64,000 nucleotides of DNA from Hoeflea sp. (lineage in GTDB: Bacteria > Pseudomonadota > Alphaproteobacteria > Rhizobiales > Rhizobiaceae): contig NZ_JAUXOD010000051.1 in assembly GCF_030682515.1 (NCBI RefSeq), positions 186,001 to 250,000 on the forward strand, read 5' to 3'. The notes below the pieces were generated by a model. It had not been told where the DNA came from. It did not search any database and worked only from the letters and a program-made list of their open reading frames with translations. Position 1 is the first letter of the stretch. Every line of letters starts with the position of its first letter. This document shows, in pieces, positions 37,202 through 45,853 of the stretch. Position numbers and translations under genes: made by a program.

Positions 37202-39262
37202 TCACAAGTCCTTCACCAACCGCAACGCATCATAGATCGCCGCATGGGTGTTCCTTGCCGCCACCGCGTCGCCGATGCGGAAGAGCTGGAAGCCGTTCGA
37301 GCCGTCCGGCGAAGACGAGGGGCCGGCGTTCAGCGCTTGCGGCTTGCCTGCAATGAAGGCCTCGTAATCGACCTGGCCGAGATTGGACGAGTGCGGCTTC
37401 AAGTCGAAATAGAGCGCGTCCAGCGGCAGGGTGCCGTGGTTGATGACGATCTGGTCGAAATGGCGGGTCTTGGCGAGTTTCATGTAGTCGCTACCAATGA
37501 TGGCCTTGAGACGGTTGCCCTCGCGCTCCACCGCGTTGAGCCGGTAGGTCACGGTGAAGGTCACATCCTTGTCCTGCAGCGAGCGCATGTAGGGAACCAG
37601 GTTCATGGCCATCACATCGGGCGCGAAGCTGCGGTCGGGCGTCATGATCTCGACGCTGGCGCCGGCCTTCGCCGCCACTTCCGCCGCCTGCAGCCCGGCA
37701 TGATCGCCGGCGTCGTCATAGATCAGCACCGATCTGCCCGGCTTGACGTCGCCCGAGATCAGGTCCCAGCTCGACACCACCAGTTCGTTGCCGTGCTCGA
37801 GCACCTCGGTGTGCGGCAGGCCGCCGGTGGCGACGATCACCACGTCCGGGTTCTCCGCGATCACATCGGCCGCCTCGGCCCAGCTGTTGAAACGGAACTC
37901 GACGTCGCGCGCGGCGCATTGGGCCATGCGCCATTCGATGATGCCGATCATCTCCTTGCGGCGCTGGTTCTGGGCGGTGAGGCGGATCTGTCCGCCCGGC
38001 TCGGGCTGCGCCTCGAACACCGTGACCCGGTGTCCCCGTTCGGCCGCAACGCGCGCGGCTTCCAGGCCCGCAGGTCCCGCGCCGATGATGACCACGCGCT
38101 TGCTCACCGGCGCAGGCTCGATCGTGTGCGGCATGGTCAGTTCGCGGCCGGTGGCGGGATTGTGGATGCACAGCGCATCGCCCGCCTGGTAGATCCGGTC
38201 GAGGCAATAGGTGGCGCCGACGCAGGGCCGAATATCATGCTCCCTGCCCTCGATGATCTTTTTGACCAGATGCGGATCGGCCATGTGGGCGCGGGTCATG
38301 CCGACCATGTCGAGCTTGCCGCTGGCGATCGCATGCCGGGCGGTGGCCACATCGGGGATGCGGGCGGCATGGAAGGTCGGCAGGCCGACCTCGGCGCGGA
38401 TGCGGCCGGCGAAATCGAGATGCGGCGCCGACTTCATGCCCTGCACCGGGATGACGTCAGTCATCGCCGGGTCGGTGTGAATCTGGCCGCGGATGACATT
38501 GAGGAAATCGACGTTGCCGGACGCCTTGAACATGTGGCCGATGGCGACGCCTTCCTCCTCGGTGATCCCGCCCGGGGCGGTCTCGTCGGCGGTGTAGCGC
38601 ACGCCGATGAGCAGCCTGTCGCCGACCCGCGCCTTGATCGCGGCGACCACATCGAGCGCGAAGCGGGCGCGGTTTTCGAGGCTGCCGCCATAGGGCGCGT
38701 CGAGCTCGTTGGTCAGCGGCGACATGAACTGGTCCATCAGATGGCCGTAGCATTCGAGCTCGACGCCATCGAGGCCGGCTTCGGCCATGCGTTCGGCCGC
38801 GTCGGCATAGTCCGTGATCACCCGGGCGATGTCCCAGTCTTCCATCTTCTTGGGGAAGGCCCGGTGGGCCGGTTCGCGCTGGTGACTGGTCGACAGCGCC
38901 GGCAGCCAGTCGCCCTTGTTCCAGTGGGTGCGGCGGCCCAAATGGGTCAGCTGGATCATCACCGCGCAGCCATGCTCGTGGCACTCATCGGTGAGCTTCC
39001 GCATCCAGCCGACGACCTCGTCGCGGTAGGCCAGCACATTGTTGAACACCGGCGGACTGTCCTTCGACACAGCCGCCGAACCCGCGGTCATGGTCATGGC
39101 AATGCCGGCGCGCGCGCGCTCGACATGATAGGCCCGGTAGCGGTCCTTGGGCATGCCGTCTTCGGGATAGGCCGGTTCATGACTGGTGGTCATGATCCGG
39201 TTCTTGAGCGTCAGGTGCTTGAGCTGATAGGGCTTGAGCAGCGGATCGTTGACGTGCACCAT
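37202..39262 (-). CDS. NADH:flavin oxidoreductase / FAD-dependent N-demethylase (DgcA/StcD/TMADH-like)
   Basis: LLKPYQLKHLTLKNRIMTTSHEPAYPEDGMPKDRYRAYH; GVELECYGHLMDQFMSPLTNELDAPYGGSLENRARF; CVGATYCLDRIYQAGDALCIHNPATGRE; VVIIGAGPAGLEAARVAAERGHRV. Confidence 0.88.
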   Translation of the reverse strand: MVHVNDPLLKPYQLKHLTLKNRIMTTSHEPAYPEDGMPKDRYRAYHVERARAGIAMTMTAGSAAVSKDSPPVFNNVLAYRDEVVGWMRKLTDECHEHGCAVMIQLTHLGRRTHWNKGDWLPALSTSHQREPAHRAFPKKMEDWDIARVITDYADAAERMAEAGLDGVELECYGHLMDQFMSPLTNELDAPYGGSLENRARFALDVVAAIKARVGDRLLIGVRYTADETAPGGITEEEGVAIGHMFKASGNVDFLNVIRGQIHTDPAMTDVIPVQGMKSAPHLDFAGRIRAEVGLPTFHAARIPDVATARHAIASGKLDMVGMTRAHMADPHLVKKIIEGREHDIRPCVGATYCLDRIYQAGDALCIHNPATGRELTMPHTIEPAPVSKRVVIIGAGPAGLEAARVAAERGHRVTVFEAQPEPGGQIRLTAQNQRRKEMIGIIEWRMAQCAARDVEFRFNSWAEAADVIAENPDVVIVATGGLPHTEVLEHGNELVVSSWDLISGDVKPGRSVLIYDDAGDHAGLQAAEVAAKAGASVEIMTPDRSFAPDVMAMNLVPYMRSLQDKDVTFTVTYRLNAVEREGNRLKAIIGSDYMKLAKTRHFDQIVINHGTLPLDALYFDLKPHSSNLGQVDYEAFIAGKPQALNAGPSSSPDGSNGFQLFRIGDAVAARNTHAAIYDALRLVKDL

Positions 39263-39328
39263 TGATGACGGCTCCTCGGAATTGGGGGGGGCCGGAGACG
39301 GCGCTTCCGACTCCGGTCGATCATCGTT

Positions 39329-39772
39329 TCATTCGCAGCTCATCTGAGAGACGCGCCAGTCATTGGCGAGCGACGCAATATCGGAGACGAGCCACCCGTT
39401 GCCCGAGTTCCGGAGCGTCCATTCGACTTGCGTCGGCTGCCCGAAGTTGACGAAACTCGCCGTCACAGTTGCGGTGTCGCCGTCGACCACCTCGTCGAGC
39501 TTCAAGGTCGACGCGAGTTCCGCATCATCGAAATCCTGGCCGTCCACCGCGAAGCTGAAGCTGATGCAGTTGGTCTCGTCGCGCTCCCAGGCGGCGTCGG
39601 CGGCCGTGAGATAGTCCAGCGCCGGGCCGGTGTAGCGGTGGCGGTGGCCAGGGGCGAATTCGCCGCCAAGGTTGTCATAGAAATACTTCACCGCATCGGC
39701 CGCATCGCCGGCGTGGGCGTGCGTTGCAGCGGTGGTCAGGAATATGGACAAAACAGCAAGGGATTTCAGCAT
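39329..39772 (-). CDS. Small secreted hypothetical protein
   Basis: 147 aa; MLKSLAVLSIFLTTAATHAHAGDAADAVKYFYDNLGGEFAPGHRHRYTGPALDYLTAADAAWE; 29 nt downstream of the MttB-like gene. Confidence 0.7.
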   Translation of the reverse strand: MLKSLAVLSIFLTTAATHAHAGDAADAVKYFYDNLGGEFAPGHRHRYTGPALDYLTAADAAWERDETNCISFSFAVDGQDFDDAELASTLKLDEVVDGDTATVTASFVNFGQPTQVEWTLRNSGNGWLVSDIASLANDWRVSQMSCE

Positions 39773-39801
39773 GGTGCGACTCCGACGTGGAACAATGGCT
39801 C

Positions 39802-41373
39802 TCAATACCATGCGTCGGCCATCTGCGCCTTTGTCCGGTCGACAAAATCCACAAGCGCCTCGTCGACCGCCACGTCCATCGGCGGCGCCTGGTATTCGGC
39901 GAGAGTCCGCTTCCAGCGGGCGTTGGCCCTCGTGGCGGCGTCGGTGCGGCCGGCGATGTCCCACTTCTCGAACGGCTCGTTGTCGGCGATCTCGGAATCC
40001 CAGAACGCCGTCGTATAGTTCTCCATGGTGTGGGCGCAGCCCAGGAAATGCTTGCCGACGCCGACTTCGCGGAAGGCGTCGAGGGCAAGTGTGTTGTCGT
40101 CGACCACGACGCCCGCGAGATAGGAATGCAGCGCGCCGCAGAAATCGGCATCCATCACGAACTTCTCGTAGGACATCGACAGCAGGCCATCGAGGAAGCC
40201 CGCCGAATGGAGAATGAAATTGGCCCCGCAATGCACCGCCGAGAGCATCGACATGGTGCCCTCGTTCATGGCCTGCGCGTCGGGCAGTTTCGAGTTGGAG
40301 AAATTGCCGGCGCATCTCAGGGGCAGGTTGAGCCGGCGGGCCAGTTGCCCGATCACCATCGAGCCGATGGCGGGCTCAGGCGTGCCGAAGGTCGGAGAAC
40401 CTGACCTGAGTGACATCGAGGACAGGAAATTGCCGAAGATCACCGGCGCGCCCTTGCGCTCGAGCTGGGTGAGCGCGCAGCCGGCCATGGTTTCGGCCAG
40501 GGATTGGGCAATGGCGCCGGCATTGGTGACCGGTCCCATGGCGCCGCCCAGGATGAACGGCACGATGACGGCCGCCTGGTTGGCGCGGGCATAGGCCCGG
40601 AGCGCGTTGGTCATGGTGCCGTCCCAGACCAGCGGCGAGTTGACGTTGACATTGCCCAGGATCACGCAGTTCCGGTCGACGAAATCACGGCCGAAGACGA
40701 TCCGGGCCATCTCGATGTTGTCCTCGGCCCGGCTTTCCGCCGTCACCGAGCCCATGAAGCAGCGGTCGGAATATTTGAGATGCGAATAGACCATGTCGAG
40801 ATGGCGCTTGTTGACCGGCACGTCGACCGGTTCGCAGATGGTGCCGCCGGAATGGTGCAGCCACGGACTCGACTGGGCGAGCTTGATGAAGTTGCGGAAG
40901 TCCTCGATGGTGCCGTAGCGGCGGCCCTTGTCGAGATCCATGACGAAAGGGGAGCCGTAGGCGGGCGCGAAGACGACGCTCTTGCCGCCGATTTCGACAT
41001 TGTTGGCCGGATTGCGCGCATGCTGGGTGAAGCTGGGCGGCGCCGATTTCAGGATCTCGCGCAGCATGCCGGGCTCGAACTTGACCAGCAGATCCTCAAC
41101 CCGGGCGCCGGCCTGCTTCCAGAGCGCGAGCGCCACCGGATCGTCGCGGAACTCGATGCCGACTTCGGCCAGGATGCGGTCGGCCACGGCCTCGATCTTG
41201 AGCAGGTTCTCCTCGCCCAGAATGTCATAGGTCGGGATGTTGCGGATGATGTAGGGCGCCGTGCGGTGCGGCGGCGTCGCCCCCTGGCCGGACCTGCGGC
41301 CATCGCGGCCGCCTGCCCTCTCCCGCCTGCGCGGGGCTGCGGCTGCGGGGTCGATGATGTCTGCAACGTCCAT
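39802..41373 (-). CDS. Trimethylamine methyltransferase (MttB) family protein, no in-frame amber codon (non-pyrrolysine)
   Basis: 523 aa; ILAEVGIEFRDDPVALALWKQAGARV; GGTICEPVDVPVNKRHLDMVYSHLKYSDRCFMGSVTAESRAEDNIEMARIVFG; SLAETMAGCALTQLERKGAPVIFGNFLSSMSLRSGSPTFGTPE. Confidence 0.88.
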   Translation of the reverse strand: MDVADIIDPAAAAPRRRERAGGRDGRRSGQGATPPHRTAPYIIRNIPTYDILGEENLLKIEAVADRILAEVGIEFRDDPVALALWKQAGARVEDLLVKFEPGMLREILKSAPPSFTQHARNPANNVEIGGKSVVFAPAYGSPFVMDLDKGRRYGTIEDFRNFIKLAQSSPWLHHSGGTICEPVDVPVNKRHLDMVYSHLKYSDRCFMGSVTAESRAEDNIEMARIVFGRDFVDRNCVILGNVNVNSPLVWDGTMTNALRAYARANQAAVIVPFILGGAMGPVTNAGAIAQSLAETMAGCALTQLERKGAPVIFGNFLSSMSLRSGSPTFGTPEPAIGSMVIGQLARRLNLPLRCAGNFSNSKLPDAQAMNEGTMSMLSAVHCGANFILHSAGFLDGLLSMSYEKFVMDADFCGALHSYLAGVVVDDNTLALDAFREVGVGKHFLGCAHTMENYTTAFWDSEIADNEPFEKWDIAGRTDAATRANARWKRTLAEYQAPPMDVAVDEALVDFVDRTKAQMADAWY

Positions 41374-41483
41374 GGCGCATCCTCCGGACCGGCTCCAGGC
41401 CGGCAGTTCAGGGAGGCCAGTCTAGGAGCGGAAAAACTGCATGTAACGCTGGAAAATTTCAGGGCTTTGAATAAGGTGGGCTT

Positions 41484-42401
41484 ATGGATAACCTTCGCCA
41501 CCTGTTGCCGTCGGCGGGCAACCTGATCGTCTTCGAGGCGGCCGGACGGCAGCTGAGCTTCACCCGCGCCGCGCAGGAACTGGGGATGACCCAGGCTGCG
41601 GTCAGCTACGCCATCAGGTCGCTCGAGCGCCAGCTTGGCGCCTCGCTGTTTCATCGCGCCCACCGCGCCGTGTCGCTCACCGAAGCCGGCCGGAGGTTCC
41701 ACGCCGATGTGACGCTTGGATTGAGCCATATCCGCAAGTCAGCCGAGGATATCCGCGCCCGCGGGCGCGCCAACAGCGTGACGCTGGCGGCGTCCACGGC
41801 CTTTGCCTCGCTGTGGATGCTGCCGCGGCTGCACCGGTTGCGCGACGAACTGCCCGACATCGACCTGAGGATCCAGACCGCCGACCGGGACCTCGACATC
41901 CGCAACGAGCCCATCGAGCTAGGCGTGCGCGGCGGGCGGCCGGAAGACTGGCCCGATTATGACAGCGCGCTGATTGCGCCCGAAGTGATCGAAGCCGTGG
42001 CGAGCGCTGCCTACATCGAAAAACACGGCATGCCGGACAGCGTCGCCCATCTGACGCAGCACCGGCTCATTCATCTCGAGGAGCCGTTCCGCACCGCCTG
42101 CGACTGGCAGCAATGGTTCCTGAGCGCGGGCGTCAACGGGGTGACGGCCAACCGCGGCCTCGCCATCAACGATTATGTCCTGGTGATCCAGGCGGTGATG
42201 GAAGGGCAAGGCATTGCGCTGAGCTGGCGGCATCTGACCGGGCGGCTGATCGAGACGGGACTGCTGTGCAAGGTGACCGGCCACCGGCTGGAAACCGGTG
42301 CGGCGTTCCATGTCATCTGGCCGAAAGGCCGGCCGCTGACGCCTCAGGCCCAGAAGGTCCTGAGCTGGCTGACGAAGGAAGGCCGCCAGATCAACGGTTG
42401 A
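41484..42401 (+). CDS. LysR-family transcriptional regulator (GcvA-like)
   Basis: LRHLLPSAGNLIVFEAAGRQLSFTRAAQELGMTQAAVSYAIRSLERQLGASLFHRAHRAVSLTEAG; divergent from the MttB-like gene. Confidence 0.92.
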   Translation: MDNLRHLLPSAGNLIVFEAAGRQLSFTRAAQELGMTQAAVSYAIRSLERQLGASLFHRAHRAVSLTEAGRRFHADVTLGLSHIRKSAEDIRARGRANSVTLAASTAFASLWMLPRLHRLRDELPDIDLRIQTADRDLDIRNEPIELGVRGGRPEDWPDYDSALIAPEVIEAVASAAYIEKHGMPDSVAHLTQHRLIHLEEPFRTACDWQQWFLSAGVNGVTANRGLAINDYVLVIQAVMEGQGIALSWRHLTGRLIETGLLCKVTGHRLETGAAFHVIWPKGRPLTPQAQKVLSWLTKEGRQING

Positions 42402-43758
42402 CGAGGAAGCCTCTGGCGTTGCGGGAGCCGGCCAGTTCCTGGGCTTCGATCAGGTTGAAGGTGGCGGCCGCGTCCACGGCCTTGCCATAGAGCCAACCCT
42501 GGCCGGACTTGCATCCCAGGGATCTGAGTTTCTCGGCCTGTTCTTCGGTCTCGATGCCTTCGGCCACGACCTTGAGGTTGAGCCCCTCGCACATCGTCAG
42601 GATGGCGCGCACGATATGCTCGGCCGATTTGTCGATGGTGATCTCGCTCACGAAGCTGCGGTCGATCTTGACCTTGTTGAAGGCGAAATCGCGCAGCCGG
42701 CCCAGGCTCGACTGGCCGGTGCCGAAATCATCGAGCGACACCTTTATGCCGACACTGTGCAATTCGTTGACCACCTTGGCCGCGACCTCGGGATCGCTCA
42801 TCATCGCGGTCTCGGTGATTTCCAGCTCGAGGCGGCGCGGGTCGAGACCGATACGGTTGATAATGGCCAGGACATTGAACGCGGTCGCCGGATCGATCAA
42901 CTGCGCCGAGGAGAGATTGAAGGACAAGAACAGGCCCGCCGGCCAGTGCTTGGCGGTCTCGGCAGCCTTCATGAGAAGGGTCTCGGTAAGCGAATCGATG
43001 AAGCCGCGTTCCTCGGCGAGCGGAATGAACAAGCCCGGCGAAATGACGCCCAGCTCCCGGTCGGTCCATCGCGCCAGCGCCTCGAACCCCTGGATCGATC
43101 CGTCGGCGAGATTCACGATCGGCTGGAAATGGCAGGCAACCTCGTCGGCGATGATGGCCCTGCGCAGCGCCTGCTCGATCTGGGTGCCGCGCCGCATCTC
43201 CTCGGCGATTTCCTCGGAATAGACGGTGATCTGGCCACGGCCGCGGCGCTTGGACCGGTACAGCGCCGTGTCGGCGCTTTTCAGGAGTTCGGCGAACTGT
43301 TCGCCCGCAAAGGGATAGACTGCGAAGCCGAAGGACGCCGACAGACGCACATTGCGGTCGCCGAGATCATAGGGCGCCGAGAGAACGTCCTTGAACATGC
43401 GGCCCATTTTCTCAGCGCCCTTCTTTTCGAACACCAAGGGCAGGACAAAGGCAAATTCATCGCTCTCGATGCGGGCAACGAAGCCGCCGTCCGGCAGGCA
43501 GGCGCGCAACCGGTGCGCCACCTGGCACAGGATCTCGTCGCCCGCGGCATGGCCGAAGAGATCGTTGATCGGCTTGAATCCGTCAATATTGGCAATTCCG
43601 ATGGTGAACGGCGCGGGGTCGTCCGCCCGTTCGGACGCGAGCTTCCTGATCTTGTCCATCAGCCTGCGGCGATTGCCCAGACCGGTCAAGGGGTCGGTAT
43701 AGGCCACCGCTTTCGGGTTCTGGGACAACTCGTCCATGGTCTCTTCTTCTGGGGTCAT
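42391..43758 (-). CDS. GGDEF-EAL protein, probable c-di-GMP phosphodiesterase
   Basis: DPLTGLGNRRRLMDKIRK; RIESDEF replaces GGDEF; GFEALARW, ELEITETAMM, DDFGTGQSSLGRL, KIDRSFV, VVAEGIETEEQ. Confidence 0.93.
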   Translation of the reverse strand: MTPEEETMDELSQNPKAVAYTDPLTGLGNRRRLMDKIRKLASERADDPAPFTIGIANIDGFKPINDLFGHAAGDEILCQVAHRLRACLPDGGFVARIESDEFAFVLPLVFEKKGAEKMGRMFKDVLSAPYDLGDRNVRLSASFGFAVYPFAGEQFAELLKSADTALYRSKRRGRGQITVYSEEIAEEMRRGTQIEQALRRAIIADEVACHFQPIVNLADGSIQGFEALARWTDRELGVISPGLFIPLAEERGFIDSLTETLLMKAAETAKHWPAGLFLSFNLSSAQLIDPATAFNVLAIINRIGLDPRRLELEITETAMMSDPEVAAKVVNELHSVGIKVSLDDFGTGQSSLGRLRDFAFNKVKIDRSFVSEITIDKSAEHIVRAILTMCEGLNLKVVAEGIETEEQAEKLRSLGCKSGQGWLYGKAVDAAATFNLIEAQELAGSRNARGFLVNR

Positions 43759-43874
43759 GAAATCATTTGGATCCGCACGCAATAATATAGGCATAAGGAT
43801 GCGGCAGATATCTTAAGATTGTCCTATAACGGGACCCATGAGAAACCATTGAAGGATTTCGAGGCATCGCGGCC

Positions 43875-45626
43875 TTACCCGGCCGCGAGCAGCCTTCCTG
43901 GCTGGTCGATCCACTTTTTGATGATGGATTCAAGCTTTTCCGGACTGACCGGCTTTGACAGGTAATCATCCATCCCGGCCGAGAAACACCGCTCCTTGTC
44001 ACCGCTCATCGCATGGGCGGTGACCGCAATGATGGGGACGTGGGAGTGGTCGCCGGCGTCAGCCAGTTCGGCATCGCGGATGGCCTGGGAGGCCTGCAAT
44101 CCGTTCATCACCGGCATGGAGACATCCATCAGGATCAGGTCCGGCGCCGAGGCCTTCCAGGCGGCCACGGCTTCCTGGCCGTTGGACACGATGCGGAAAT
44201 CCACGCCGATCCCCTCGAGGATCTGTTCGAACACGATCTGGTTGACGTCATTGTCCTCGGCGACGAGCACACGGATGCGGTCCCGGCGGGGAGCGGCGGG
44301 GATTTCCCGCACCGGCTCGCGCGCCACGAACGGCGGCGCGTAGGCCGGGGACGGGTCGTCGGCCCGAGCCGCGGAGCCACGATCCTGGCGGGGCCGCTCC
44401 TCGTGGCGGACAGCGGGCGCCGGGGCCTCATCCGGGTGGCTCAACGATGACGGCGACTGCCGCGACAGACAGGCCTCGATGGCCTGCCTGAGGCCTTCGT
44501 GATCTCCAGAGAGCGCCGCACCGGACAGGTGTTCGGCCATTTCGGGGGTGATCTCGATGTCGCTGATGGTGAGGTCGAGCGACTTGACCGCGTCGAGAAA
44601 CGCCACCGCCTCGTCCGCGCCGGCGATGGCGACGGCATCCGACCCCGCCTTGATCAGGGCGGCGACGCGGCGCGCCGAGCGGTCCCGGTCCTCATCAAGG
44701 ATCAGGATCCGTCCCACAGGCGCGGATTGCGAGGGCGAGGCGTCCCGGTCTTCAGCCGCGCTTCCGGCCTCGCCCGGATCGGCATCATATCTCGATGTGA
44801 TGTCCGCACGGTACTTTCCGTTTTCGGCAAATGTGCTGACATCGTCAAACGAGACCGTCACATAGTAATGTCCCGGCGTTCCGGAGCGGCGGGCACGGGT
44901 TATGGCGTGCATGACCGAGCCGTCGGCCCGGTAGATGTCCTCATGGGCATCAAAGGGCACCCCGGTTTCAAGCACACGCCTCTCGACCGCCTCGAACCGG
45001 GAGGCAAGGTCAGGATCGACGAGTTCCCTGGACGTGCGCCCGATCACCTGCTTGGGGTGCAGCCCCGGAATCCGGCAGAACGCGTCATTGACGATCACGT
45101 AGCGAAGCTCCGAATCCTTGACGATGACCGGATTGACCAGATTGTCGAGAATATGCTGGGCGAGTTCGGCCTGGTGCCGGATCCTCGCCAGTTCCTCATC
45201 CCTGCGCTTCTGCTCGGACACATCCTGGATCGTGGCGATCAGGACTCCATCGGGCAATCTGCGCTTGCGCAGCCTGATCCATCGTCCATCGGGGAGCTGT
45301 TCGACACTTTCATAACGTTCGCGCCAGTGGATGGCGATCCGTTCGGCGACCCAGTCCTCGCGCGAGATCGTCCGCGGGTTGCCGTTCAAGGAGCCCAGCA
45401 CGCCCGCGCCGGCGTCATAGGTGGCGTTGAGCAGGTCCCGCAGCCGGGCGCCGGGCGTCAGCAATTCCGGCGGAACGCTGAAAAAACTGAGATACTGGGT
45501 GCTGACGGCGATCAAGGTGTCGTTTCGATCAAAAATGACGATCGCGATCTCAAGCGTCGACGCCAGTCCCTCGATGGTTCTGGCTTCGCAACAATATTTG
45601 TGCAACTCGGCTTCGCTCAATGCCAT
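43875..45626 (-). CDS. PAS-PAS-receiver protein lacking a histidine kinase core
   Basis: PAS-like N-terminus (STLEIAIVIFDRNDTLIAVSTQYLSFFSVPPELL), second PAS (ILDNLVNPVIVKDSELRYVIVNDAFCRIPG), C-terminal receiver (RVLVAEDNDVNQIVFEQILEGIG...LILMDVSMPVMNGLQ...KPVSPEKL); no HisKA/HATPase motifs. Confidence 0.85.
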   Translation of the reverse strand: MALSEAELHKYCCEARTIEGLASTLEIAIVIFDRNDTLIAVSTQYLSFFSVPPELLTPGARLRDLLNATYDAGAGVLGSLNGNPRTISREDWVAERIAIHWRERYESVEQLPDGRWIRLRKRRLPDGVLIATIQDVSEQKRRDEELARIRHQAELAQHILDNLVNPVIVKDSELRYVIVNDAFCRIPGLHPKQVIGRTSRELVDPDLASRFEAVERRVLETGVPFDAHEDIYRADGSVMHAITRARRSGTPGHYYVTVSFDDVSTFAENGKYRADITSRYDADPGEAGSAAEDRDASPSQSAPVGRILILDEDRDRSARRVAALIKAGSDAVAIAGADEAVAFLDAVKSLDLTISDIEITPEMAEHLSGAALSGDHEGLRQAIEACLSRQSPSSLSHPDEAPAPAVRHEERPRQDRGSAARADDPSPAYAPPFVAREPVREIPAAPRRDRIRVLVAEDNDVNQIVFEQILEGIGVDFRIVSNGQEAVAAWKASAPDLILMDVSMPVMNGLQASQAIRDAELADAGDHSHVPIIAVTAHAMSGDKERCFSAGMDDYLSKPVSPEKLESIIKKWIDQPGRLLAAG

Positions 45627-45853
45627 GTACTCAATCCGACTCCGGCAACACTCCCGGCAGGGTCAAAATTCGTGCCGCAGACGCAGCAGCCAGACGCGTT
45701 CTTCGGATCATCCCACAGGAGAGTTAACCCGCATTTAACCACGACGCATCAGCGTCCTGCCGAAAACGGCCCTGGGGACCCTGAAGCCAAGATTTATCCG
45801 GGTGCGGACAAGCCAGCCGTTGCGCTTGCCTCCGAATCCGCCAACATGGCGGC

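Noticed and set aside
37244-39265. 673-aa plus-strand ORF
   Set aside because: Exact antisense of the flavin N-demethylase; high-GC third-position artefact.
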